Positions 45,501-56,908 of a DNA stretch of 64,000 nucleotides are shown one piece after another. Source of the stretch: Clavelina lepadiformis (lineage: Eukaryota; Chordata; Ascidiacea; Aplousobranchia; Clavelinidae); assembly GCF_947623445.1 (NCBI RefSeq), contig NC_135247.1, positions 1,304,501-1,368,500 on the forward strand, written 5' to 3'. Position numbers and translations under genes: made by a program. Every line of letters starts with the position of its first letter. The first letter of the stretch is position 1. The notes under the pieces are model-generated. The model saw only the letters and a program-made list of their open reading frames with translations, was not told the DNA's origin and searched no databases.

Positions 45501-48500
45501 TTACCTTTGTGTGATTGGGTAAAAATTAAACTGAGGTTTTTGCGATGGAAAGGAGACGAGTCTGAACGCGACTTTGATCGGTTCCTTGTTGTATTCTATC
45601 CTGTACTTCATAAGCATCGCTATGGCAAGCAGTTTAAGCTCTTGCGTTGCAAATTTTCTTCCAGGACACATCCGTAGACCGATCCCGAACGGACCAGACA
45701 TCACAAACCTAAAGAAATTCATCGCTGATGAAACATGGAACTTTTTCTCTGGTCTTAGAAATTTTACATTGTAAGCCTGCTTGCACACAAGTTGCAAAGC
45801 TCCATCGCCTGAAACAATTAGAAGGTAGCTATCGGTGTTGTAACGACTCGAGTCGCATTCTAACTTGACTTAGTCACGTTGTGACGGCAAACATAGGACC
45901 TTAGGTAGCAAAGTATGTCACGTGGTTAATACTTTCCAAAAAATTACACTTCTGTGCAAAATTGCATCCGTGTTAACTCACGTCGCAAAATTTTGTAGTG
46001 AAAACTAATTTACTTAAGGATGTCAACTTACATTGACTCGAGTCAGAAAAGTAATGATTTCGTTACAATCATGGTGACAATTTCACCGGAAGTTGGGCAA
46101 TAAGAAGCGGTGAAATAGCTTCGATTTCATTTTTCTAAGGTTCTGCTCTTGTCTCCATACCGGTATAATTTTTACGAAATTAAGAGTTCTGTCAGAGTTT
46201 GCATGCAAGACTCAAACTAGTAAGGATGACCAAAATAGTCGATATACGTGCGTAATGGATTTGCGCATACACGGAAACAACAACATATTTTTCTAAAAGG
46301 TTACACTTTGATAAAAATATTATCCAGGCTAATTGGGGGTAGAGGCAAGTATGACGTCATAATAACCAATTAATGCAACATGTGGACTGTAGAGAGAAGT
46401 CAGAAAATGTTCTCAAGTTAAACGCTTTGACTGAAGTTAATTTGATTCCAGTCATGGCTAAAATTGACTGAAAAAAAGACTGACTCGGCTACAACCCGAA
46501 AATAAAAGAGTTTTACCCTAGAAACGCCATTACGTATGCGCCTGTAGAGTTTTCATCTAGATTATCATATGCTTTCTATGCAAAGGCCAAACAGCTTTAG
46601 TGTCAGCGTAACAGTAGCCTACCTCGTATTTCTCCTTTTTTCCACTGAAACTGGCGCCAACCAGCGTTCAGGCAAGAAGGTGTCAGGTTCGTGAAAGTAG
46701 TCAACATTCCTGCTGTTTACCATGTTCGATGTATTGAGAATGTGAGTACCTGTGATCATATGGTTGATAAAGTTTCAGAAGCAATCCCACACTGTTGATT
46801 ACGCAGTGGGTTTTAAAACATTTTGGGCTTTAAAACTATGCGCTTTGTTTGGAAATCCACTAAGTTATTTTGTTTCTGTGCTGCGCTCTTATTGCAAATA
46901 TTTTTATATGGTTTTATTAAACCATTTCCAAATATAGGTTACACCCAGGCTTGTTCAAAAAAAGCATAATGTGTTAAGATTTCAAGCCAAGACCTATGTC
47001 TGTTGGTCACCTGCTGGTACGCGATAACCAGATAGAATAATATCTTTTGAATATCTTCGCGTCAAACTGTTCACGAATGGAAACATCCGCTGGGTTTCGC
47101 GAACACAGGCGTGCAAGTAGTTCATCTTGTTAATCGACTGAAACGGAAGATGATTTTATTATGTTATGATGTCTATGTACTTTACTGGTATGTAAAATGA
47201 AATAGGCTATCTACTGACAGTTAACACACATGCCTTCGTTTGGTACTGGCAAGCGCTCTTAAACATGATAATTTGGTAACAAAGGAAACTTGTGGGCTAA
47301 AATTGTACAAAATTTCCCGAAATCTGCTTTAATACTATTTGATAATACTAGTTGTGTATGGACTAGTAGAGGCCATAATACTAACCTGTCCGTTAACACC
47401 ATACTCGTCCACCACTGAAAATATTTCCTTTCTCAACTTTTCTTGCTTTTCTTGGTCAAGAGCGAGAGCGTACAAGAAGAAGATGGCGCTGTTTGACGTC
47501 GTGTCTATACCAGCCACGAAGAATTCGGTCATAAGCATCAATTTCTCTCTGTGTGTTTTGGACTCTTTTAGGAATTATGTTTGTTTATACAATGATATAG
47601 TTGCATAAATGCATAGTAGCATCTATTGTATTATAGCCTGTTACGGCAGTGAAACTGAGCGTTCAGGTTATAGACTCACATACAAACATAAACTTATTCC
47701 TAGCGGACTGGCGATTTGCTTTGGTTATAAACCTTGTCCGTTTTCCGGCTAAACTTAGTCAAACAAACATAAAATTCACAAGCTTAAAATAACGGCGTGG
47801 ACAGGTGTATATACGTATGCAATAGACAACTTTTCAAGCACCAGTTACGTCCATTGTAGGTCAAAGTCAATGCCAACGTCGTTTAAGCTGTCGTGGAAAA
47901 ATGACACGCTGTGACAGTTAGTAGTTGCGCGAGTAAGCTACATTTACAGTGCAAGCTTAACCCAAGCTTTCATAAGTGCATGGTTTATGATCTAAGGCAG
48001 CGTGGTCCAACTGCAGGCCCGCGGGCCAAAGTTGGCCCGCGAGCACCGATTTTTTGGCCCACGAACTGATAGTCAGCTTTGATAGTCGCTATTGTCGAGG
48101 AAGAACCTCGACCGCAGATGTCACATTGATCAGCATTTAATAGCTAAGCTCTTCAGTTCTAATTTAAAAACATTGGCCCGCAGGATAAAAAAATTTTCTG
48201 ATTTTGGCCCGCGATGAAAAGAAGTTGGACCACGCTGATCTAAGGCTATAAAACTTTATCTCATACCTGGCAGTTAGTTGGTCGTTGTGAAAAATAAACT
48301 TGGTGTAAAGTCCATCTTTCGGTTCTGTGTGTTTCAAGATTCTGTTCATATGTCTCTTTGTCGACTCCACCTGGCCACGATGAGCCTCGTAAAGATCCTT
48401 GAAATAAGTCTGCTCTTACGAGGGATCGCGTTGTGTTTTATATGTCGGTAATGGCAACTTGACTAACCTGCATGTCTTTTGTATTGAAGTATTTCCACCA

Positions 48501-50117
48501 AGGCAGCCCGTACATTAACCGTCCCATGCATTCGAACATTGTGCGGTTGCATTTGATAATCTGCTGAAGTTCTGGATCCAGTGCATCGTGGAAAGCCCCT
48601 AAAACACGAATCGCTTTTTCAAACTTCTGTCTCACAGACGAACAACTTATTTCAGAGTTATTAATTAGATGCGAAAGACACAGTTCTGTTTGAAACTCAC
48701 CCAATCTTATGTCGAAAGCAAACACCCCAGTACTCTCACAAGCCCATTTATTCAACGCTTCGGCAAAGTCTGGAACCTGCGGAATATTTTTAAATAACTT
48801 CAGCTGAATCGTTGGTTAATTTGAGTAGAAGTTATTTAGAAGTATTTAATTACCAACCAATACCTAAACCAATAATGATATGAAGTTGGTCTCGGTAAAT
48901 TAACATGAACGATTCGAATATTTTGTTTCCAAATTAAAGGTTTGTGGACATGACTAATTTTCTTCAAAATCTGAAAACTTTCTAAGAGGAATTTTCTTTT
49001 AAAATTCTTCTCTGGTCTTTCTCTACCTCACTCGCTTCGTTGAGGTTTCTCTCGACGTAGTCGGCGAAATCCCGTGCCACGTCATACTGACGTTGCGAAA
49101 ATAACCAGATTATGCTGTTGCTTAAAAAGTGTTGATTCACAATTCGACGAAGCTGCCAAAAGAAAAACTGGTTTAGCTTGAAGATTGTTGCTCCAAAAGC
49201 AACAAAAAATCGATCTCAACATCGACATAAACTAAGACCCACCCAGGCAGCCAAATTGTCCTTGAGGCTTAAACTATGAAACTACAGTAAGTAAAACATC
49301 AGCTTTTGCACTTGCAAATGTTAAGATTATTGTTCCAAAGACCTGACGTACATTGTACCATTCTTCCCCGTTTGCGTTGATGAGTCCCTGGTGTTCACCC
49401 AACTTTAGTCTGATCTCTTGTATCGGACCTAGCGGGTCCCTCTGCGGGTATTGGTCTTCCGACCGTAGCATGATCTCTGTGTCTTTGGGCGATGACGTAT
49501 AAACTATGTACTCGGTGATCCCTGAAAGAATTACGTCATTGGTTATGTCATGGTTACGTGTAATAAGCTATCACATATGAAGACATATGCACCTGGGATT
49601 ATATTTTCTTTGTAGATTGAGCCTAAATCTTGGTGCCTTTTGTTCCAATGCTCTCCCAGATAGGATGCGTCAAAATTTCGCCACCGAGTATAATCGAGCG
49701 CTGTGCCAATCAGCGGAAGACCTTTTGGTTCCGGCACGTCGCTGAACGGCGCTACAGGCTTTGCTGTTTGCAGATATCAAGTGTAAGAAACTGCAATGTA
49801 ATCTGGTATAGATATATCGTTTAATAAATATCTAAACACCCAGCTAGATCTATTGTTGTTTAAAACATAAATAAGCTTAAAATCTTACAAATAAATGCCG
49901 TTTTGCTGACAATTCAACACAGAAACACAGCAAAACGGTGTTGAAGTCGAAGATATAGTCAACATATTCAACTTATTGCCTTGATTTATGTATATTCTGC
50001 CACAGACTTACCTTTTGCTCTGACCTTATGACGTTTGGACGATGAGGTGTTACGCGGGCTGCGAGCAGGACAGCTCGACAATTCTCGGGTAATTGCTCTC
50101 ATGACTTTCAAATACAT
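45501..50117 (-). CDS. Mitochondrial-clan cytochrome P450 (CYP11/24/27-like), 11 exons, 529 aa
   Basis: Haem monooxygenase of the mitochondrial clan, which takes electrons from adrenodoxin and in animals oxidises sterols, vitamin D and related lipids. Exons: 50117-50012, 49763-49593, 49521-49343, 49152-49027, 48776-48701, 48598-48468, 48397-48267, 47548-47386, 47137-47011, 46749-46623, 45753-45501 (1590 nt, 530 codons with stop; all GT-AG and in frame). The first exon is rich in Arg/Ser/Lys with no acids beyond one Glu, as expected of a mitochondrial presequence. Then GLPLIGTALDY (start of the fold), ANGEEWYNVRQ (helix C), AGIDTTSN at 319 (oxygen-activating I helix), ETQR at 375-378 (ExxR), PERW at 430-433, and the haem loop FGIGLRMCPGR with ligand Cys475. 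Everything needed for activity is present. Family within the clan cannot be settled by eye. A hAT MITE lies in the intron between exons 7 and 8. Confidence 0.93.
47998..48237. mobile_element. hAT-like MITE, 240 bp, with perfect 8-bp target duplication
   Basis: Inverted ends CAGCGTGGTCCAACT and AGTTGGACCACGCTG are perfect over 15 bp. Flanks are atctaagg at 47990-47997 and atctaagg at 48238-48245, a clean hAT-type 8-bp duplication. Internal ggcccgcgggcc motifs resemble the 10941 MITE. No coding capacity. It lies in a P450 intron, about 20 bp from the donor of the exon ending at 48267, and appears young. Confidence 0.92.
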
Positions 50118-50904
50118 TTCGAATAATTCCGACTAAATACAATAGATTTGTTGCAATAAAACCCTTGAAACTTTGTTTCAAGATAGGCCTGCACCTTGCT
50201 GTATTAACTTAACAGATACTTCAAAGATGTTAAAAAACTAACTTTGTTAATAAGTTTCCTAGAGCTTTGATGATTAAAAACTTTTAAATCAATCTTTTGT
50301 AGATAAAAGTTTAGTTTGAACGTTACAAACTAGCGCGAAAAAATTTAACTAACAATTCTGGATAATAAGTTTCAGGTTGAAAAACCAATACTCGACTTAT
50401 CGTTTTATCTTGGCAAGAATGATTGAAAATCACCGATAAATATAAATAATAATCAAACACTGATGCATCTGAAATTTATTTTGAGTCTCACAAACAAATT
50501 GCATTCAATTTCGCTTATTTACAATTTGTCGACGCTTTGCTTTTGCGCCATTCTACGCTCGTTTCCTTGATTTTGTTGATTGTAGTAATATTGTTTGTGA
50601 CGTAGTATTGTTGTTTATGACGTACAAAATTCGATCGGATGTTATCAGTAAATTACATAGCGATGTGAATCACTAAAAATACCGACGAAAACTGTTGGAT
50701 TTTGTCAACAAAAATATCGATGGTGCAACGGTTAAAATAAAAAGATTCTCTCCGTGTCATGAATGTATGTTGATATTTCTTGGTTAAAGATTAACTTATA
50801 ACTCTTGTCACATGTAAATGTTGTTAAATACGCGATAGGGTTGTTACTGTGCGTGCGTGTTGTCCCTTAGTACGTGCCTTATTACGTGCGTGATGCGAGG
50901 ACGG

Positions 50905-51770
50905 TGCTTGCGTAAGGTTACGCAAGCTTTTCCTGCGCTAACCCATTCATAATTATTAATTACTACTGGTAAAAGGCGGTTCAACATAAAATACAATTGA
51001 ATTGTTAACAGTATATGTGAACTGAACAAGAAAATACCCACGTTGCAAAACAAAGATGCCCAAGTACTTATTTGAAGATTTAAACAAAGGCAAATGCGTA
51101 GATTTGGATTATGTGTAGCCACGGGAATAACACTTTCAAAGTAGTGGACGCGCTAAAAGAAAATTTTGTGAATACCTTCGTCATTTTACGTAATTTCCAC
51201 ATTTTATCAGAGAAGTTTATTTATTCTGCCGTTGTCATGTCAACAACCTCAATAACGGTAAATGCTTCTTTAACGTTGCATTTTTACTTACAGTTGTAGC
51301 CTATTTTGACGGATTAGGCCATTTTCCGCTCTTTTAGATAGCGATGACCTCAGTAAAGTAAACTAAAAGTAATATTTAAAAAAATTACTCGTGAATAATT
51401 CGGGTCTAATCAAAGAAATCGGTCTTAGGCAGTTTAACGTAACTATACAGTAGAATTTTGCGACAAAAGCGAACTTTGTGAACTTGGCGATAGAAAACTT
51501 GATAAATAATGATTACGGTAGCACAGCACAGGGAGATGAGGTCACGTGCCAAACTTGCAACAGCAAACACTGGCAATGAACCTGTTCTTGGTCTTCTGAG
51601 CAAAACTTTCTGTAATTTTCCATCACCCGAGAGCAATGCTTTGGCGGTTACTTCAAAGAACGGCAATCATTTTCTTTGTAGTTCAACTATTAAAAGTTTT
51701 GGTCGATCCGGCGAATCTGACGTCTTTAACGAGGTATATTGCATTAGGGGAAGACCCTTAATACCTAACG
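50905..51770. repeat. Diverged tandem duplication, copy A
   Basis: Shares with copy B, in the same order, the near-palindrome tgcgtaaggttacgcaagc, the stretch taaaatacaattgaattgt, and a block around ttctgtaattttccatcac ... gaacggcaatcattttc. On the minus strand that block gives FFEVTAKALLSGDGKLQKV. Confidence 0.45.
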
Positions 51771-51894
51771 ATTGAACGAAAATACATTTTGGTAAAATTC
51801 TGTTAATGCAAATTAAATTTGTGGCTGGAATAATATTAATCAAAGTTTATTTATTTATTTGTTTATCTAATTATTTATCTAATTATTAATTAAT

Positions 51895-52670
51895 TTGTTT
51901 GCGTAAAGTTACGCACGTTCTTGCTGCTCGTGAATTCGGTGTAAATTAAAATATAGCTAAATTGTCAACGGTATGAACAGAATTAAAACAATTAAACTCC
52001 GATTAACTCCAACTATTTGCATATAATGATTGTGCTTTAATTCTCAATGCCCGCGGCCCACAATGTGACGTCAAGGCGCTCTCCTGATGTGTCGAATGTA
52101 CAAGGACGTTTAACCTTGGCCTTGCATTTGGTTCTTTATGTTCTTAAGAATTAGACGATTTGGGTCAATTTCCACTACCCAAGTTTTTACCGTTGCAACA
52201 GGACGTATCGTGACGCAAGCGATATTCGCGCTGAAAACATTTTATAGTTAACAGTTGCATAAACTAGCTCATACGTTCAAATAATTATATGGAGCCTATA
52301 GGTCATTATTAAGAAATTCTTATCAATTAAAAAAAAAAATTGTTTTAGAAAGTTGACAAAAAGCAGAAAATTTGGATCACCCTCATAAGCCTACGTGGCA
52401 ACAGCTGATACAACGCTTCGACAAACAATAGCAGTACAAGCGCCGAACTTGTGGTAATCGTAAGAAATAACGAGCTCTTGTCTTTCTACGCTGGATGTTC
52501 TGTAATTTTCCATTACATAAAGGCGATGTGGTGCCAGTTACTTGGATGAACAGCATTTCTGAATTTTGCTCGACCCGAACTAGATGAAGAAACATTCGGA
52601 AGCTCTGCACCGATTTGGCGAATTCGACGTCATGTTTGATTCTCGGGACCTTCACATTTCCACATTTTTC
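51895..52670. repeat. Diverged tandem duplication, copy B
   Basis: Counterpart of copy A: tgcgtaaagttacgcacg, taaaatatagctaaattgt, and ttctgtaattttccattac ... gaacagcatttctgaattt. On the minus strand it gives LFIQVTGTTSPLCNGKLQN. The shared peptide-like block suggests an old duplicated exon, but neither copy joins into a gene that I can see. Confidence 0.45.
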
Positions 52671-54856
52671 CAAGACACGATGTGACCTTCATCGAATCAC
52701 ATCGCGTATCTACGCCCAGAACCACACATTCTGGCGTTGTACTTGGGAAAATTCGCGGTTACGCTTTGTTGGTTGCACGCTGACTTTGAATCCTGTTTAA
52801 ACTTCGATTGACGATCACGTGATTTCCGTTGTTTCGTCACGAAAGGTTTTGTTCGCAAATGCGCTACTACGTCACAAAAGAGTCAGAGAAATCTGAAGTT
52901 CATCCCTGCGCGCTCTACAACAACAAGTGACGTCGGATTTTAAACGAATGGAGCTGCTGGACTTGTTCTATGCAGAACTTAATCAATCAACCAATCAATT
53001 GCGCTTAAGCTACTTTTGTTACACTGCTGTTCAATCATAGTTTGATAGAATAACGCAAATTACCATTTAATCACTCCATTTGGGCTGTTGCAATACGATG
53101 TTTATGTTTTTTTCTTTTTTAAACCAAATTCTAATATTTTAAAGTTTTACACAAAAAGCGCTGGGGATCGTAATCAATCAAGGACGTTTTTTAGCGAAAA
53201 GGGGGGAAATAACGCAAAACTTCAGGCATTTTTGTCACATTTGCTTTGAAAATTAAAACAAAATTTTTATATTGTTGTTACAAATTATTTGCCCTTAATT
53301 GCTGTTCAGGTATCGCCCAGTTACTACCACTTTAACGCAGAAAACCAGGGCGGTGTTTGTGAAGAGTATAATTGTTACTATAGGTCAAAGTGACTTGGGT
53401 TTGCACAACGGTCAGCTTGATCAGTGACAACCACCACCGTCGTCTCCATACCATGAACAGGCCCAATGCTGCGTTCATGAACAAATATGGAAATCTGTTT
53501 TAATCTGTTCGCTTATTGATCTGATCACTCTACGTGCCCGATTGCGGCGAATTTCCTTTCATGTCCTTTCACGCCCATTCCGTCTTAATGGGAAATTTTA
53601 TTGATAAATTTGTTTTTGGCAAAACTTTAAAATTAACCGATTTAAATTCTATGTGTAATGCATAATAGCTTTCATCTTTAATAATGAGAATTAAAAGTGT
53701 TATATACAGAGACTGGTAGAATAAATAAACACTTTAAGGAAAACGAATACCAAAATAGGAGCTATACCATAGTGATTAGGCCAATACTTTTATGCTTAGA
53801 CTCGCCATCAATTGCTAAGGTATTAAAACCAAATAAGTCAATAATTATCTTTAATTACATTCAAATGGTTATTATGTAGTTCGATAATTCTGTAACTGCG
53901 ATTTGAATATTCAGATAAAAGCAAAACTGTAATTTAGTGCCCAATTGTCCAAAGTCGTGCTAAAAATATCACTGCAGTTTGAAACTTTCAAAGAAAAACT
54001 TAACTTAAGCCAAAACAAGGTGACATTTTACGGAGAAAATTCGCTGTAGCACCAACGTAGCTATAAACAAAGCGATTTTCTGAGATTACAAGACTAATCA
54101 CCAATTAAGCCCAAGAGCAATTTGTTGTTTACAAAGCCATCACCTGACATTCAGGCGCAGGTTGCGTGCAGTTGCAGCGGAAATTTGGCAAACCACTAAA
54201 TAGCATTGAGCGGATGACTTAAATAAAGTCATCTGCAGCGGAAATACCACGTGATTTACCAAGGTGCTGCTAGCCAAAACATTTTCTATTGTATGGGTGG
54301 AGCAAGAATAAATTAGTCGTTGAACGCTTTATTGATTTGTTTTCCAGGAGTAATGGAGCGTGTATTTTAAAGCAAATTCACTTTTTTTCGGTCCTATTGC
54401 AATCTCGATGGCCAAGATAAATTTCCGACATAAAGCATTTTGAACAACAGCAGGTGAAGGTTATCGTTGTGAGAAAAGTTGCGCAGCTCAGAGTCGAGGA
54501 ACGTGCGAACCCAACTTTGTTGACCAACCTCTTTTTATCAGCTCCCCTGCTAGATAGTCTGAGAACGGGAGTGAATTAACTCGAGTCCTGCCGTAGATTA
54601 CAAGTCTTCATGAAATGTTCACTTCGCACTACACGGGAAGCTTTGTTGGAATAACTGATAAAGCACCGATTACAAACCTTATAGAGGAAGATTAAGGATG
54701 GCTCATGAGCAATATATGCTCCGTCATACGTCTCACAACAGTTTCAAAGCAGTTCTAACAGTCTTAGCTGTTTCCGAACAAGCGTTTCAGAATAAAGAAA
54801 TTAATTTCTTTGCAGTAGTTACCATGGTTACCATTTTCAGCCAGATTCCAGCTAAA

Positions 54857-56055
54857 ATGCATCTTGCTGTGTTCGTCGTTATTTTGTACAGCGTCAATCT
54901 TTCTAGTCAATCTAGTTGCGTCATTCCTGACGAAATTCCGGAAGATCTTCGGGGAATTCCTCTACACATCTTCAAGAAGGCGCTGGCTGAGCAAAAGGCT
55001 CAAATCGCGAAAGACGGAGGTTGCACGAAGACTGAGGTGATTGATATTTCAAACTGATTTTATTCCTTGAGAGGAAATAAAATTTTCACACGTTTTAAAA
55101 CCAAAATTTTTAATAATTAATCTGACGTTCAAGTCGCTTTATTTTGTATGAAAATCGAATCTGTTGCTTTTATCTTCCATTTTGAGAGAATAAATGAATG
55201 ATGAACATCAAAATTTTGTCAGAACGCCGGAATTTGTTCGTTCAAAGTGAAGAAAGAAATGGCGCTCAGGGGTCTTTGCACAGCTCTAAATGACAAACCG
55301 GCCTGCGAGGCAGTAATTCCCGGGTACGCAAGGTTTTTGTTGACACGCTATAGGAACAAAGTTTTTTACCTTGTTATATAACTTTACTTATTATAATATA
55401 TTTTACTTATTATAATCTATTCAAAGGCCATCGTGGACTGTGATGTCATGTGTTATGACGATTTAAACATGTTTAGCTGATGACGTGTGATAAGCGCCAT
55501 TTCATACGTTTAGTTCTGTATCAACGCGCCTTTAATTATGACTTCGTAATTACGTTAGCCCTGGAAGAGTAGAAGAAAGAACGTTTACGACACTCCACGA
55601 TGAGTGTCCGAAACCAGGTACTCGCACCATTGTGCGTCCGGATGATCCGACTAGACGCCTCACACCGGAGGAATACTTCAGACGGAGATTTTATTTCAGT
55701 GCGTAGAAGATAAAGCATCTTAAGTGAATTCTTGATTTTAAAAACTTACCGTAAAATTAAATGAAGCTTTGTTCTGCGCATATCTTAAAGAAAGATCTTT
55801 ATCGCAGAGCGACGGCCTTATCAGGGACAACGATGCTCGTTCACTAAAAGCGTGGTGGTGACTATCAATGGAAAATGCATGAAATCCCGACCCTGGCAAA
55901 ATATGCATGCCCCCATGACCATACCGGTAACAACCGGTTCTCCGTCAGATGCAAGTCAGGAGGAAGCAGCAGGGTACGTCTGTAGGAGCACTGACGGAAA
56001 TGACGAAAAGTTAAACCATTTCGAATGCTCTTACTTGGCGGATGATGATTACTGA
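54857..56055 (+). CDS. Predicted secreted Cys-rich protein, 4 exons, 222 aa, family unknown
   Basis: Exons: 54857-55036, 55223-55323, 55559-55698, 55808-56055 (669 nt, 223 codons with stop; phases 0, 2 and 1 match at every junction). Residues 1-20 are a signal peptide (MHLAVFVVILYSVNLSSQSS). The mature part has ten cysteines at 21, 56, 65, 79, 88, 110, 150, 164, 199 and 214, enough for five disulfides, and a basic stretch at about 135-143 (RRRFYFKRR) that could be a processing site. The acidic end is YLADDDY. Acceptors are good (ttgtcag, acgttag, atcgcag); the donors gtgatt, gtacgc and gtgcgt are weak, which lowers confidence in exact joins. An upstream in-frame Met at 54698 exists, but the 54857 Met gives the clean signal peptide. 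If exon 1 is not spliced, a 66-aa peptide ending VIDISN results, with AATAAA at 55076. I do not recognise the family. Confidence 0.6.
55076..55081 (+). terminator. Intronic polyadenylation signal
   Basis: AATAAA in the first intron of the secreted-protein gene, 19 nt after the stop that would be used if exon 1 were read through. It would yield the 66-aa short form. Confidence 0.45.
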
Positions 56056-56908
56056 TTATGACGTAATACTTGGAGATTTGTACATAGACGTTGGTCCGGA
56101 AGTTATTCCTGCTTTGGTAGTTTATTATTTCATTGTACAGTAGACCAAAAAAAAAAACAATTTGGCAAAAATCGTCCGGTCGAAACTTTCTGTATTGACC
56201 AATGACCACCCGGTCGCTATTTGTAAATAAATTATTCAGTTATAAGATTGTTTTTGCTTACAATTAATATATCCATTCACATAGAATAATGCAAGAAGTT
56301 TTTTAAACTGTCTAAACTAAGGCAAACAAATCAGCATGTCAATCTACAATTACTAGAAAGTTCTGAGAATGATTTTTTTGTTCCCAATTCTACTTCAAAA
56401 CTTCTCAGTCAAGAAAATCACGAACAATATCTTAATCACTGCTTTTGATTAAATGAACAAGTTTTAAAGGCAGCTTATTTTTAATTGCGCAACAGAAGCG
56501 AGTGCTACACAGCATAAGACAATTCTGAACTTTTTAAGCCAAAGGAAATCATAACATCTCAACACCTGACATTGACGTCACAATTGTAATCGGAATGCAA
56601 TATGCAAATGAACTTTACTGGTGAACAAACAAAATGCAAGGGATACTGCATAATACGAAAAATACTTATAGCACGGTAGGAACTCATGACGTCACATATC
56701 GAACTTTACAAAACAACAAAAACATCGAATTGAGAAGCACAACAAAATGAAACAACTGACGGCCACATTTTCTTAAAACACCTTCTGCTCGTTGGCGCTA
56801 CACAAATCTTATCTGGCAGTTGTCATACACCAAACTTTTCAAACGTCAGATTTAACCTTGTTACACGGCGCTACTTCAACAAAAAGACTTTGCATCCATG
56901 TCACGTGA
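56056..56908. other. Convergent 3' intergenic region
   Basis: Separates the secreted-protein gene (plus) from the nuclear receptor (minus). Contains AATAAA at 56226-56231; nothing else recognised. Confidence 0.55.
56226..56231 (+). terminator. Polyadenylation signal of the secreted-protein gene
   Basis: AATAAA 171 nt after the stop codon at 56053-56055. Confidence 0.5.

Larger units (their letters stand above)
50118..54856. other. Intergenic, no convincing gene
   Basis: AT-rich DNA upstream of both the P450 (minus) and the secreted-protein gene (plus). The only structure noted is a diverged tandem duplication at 50905-52670. Frames at 51509-51775 and 52383-52673 lie inside it. The P450 promoter should be just above 50117. 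Confidence 0.5.

Noticed and set aside
45754-45830. Extending the last P450 exon upstream to 45822, since the frame stays open
   Set aside because: Only the acceptor at 45753 (ctaag) restores the phase left by the exon ending at 46623; the longer version would shift the haem-binding region out of frame.
51406-52673. A second P450 or membrane-protein first exon upstream of the P450
   Set aside because: A hydrophobic stretch is visible in one frame, but no P450 motif follows; treated as a diverged duplication only.
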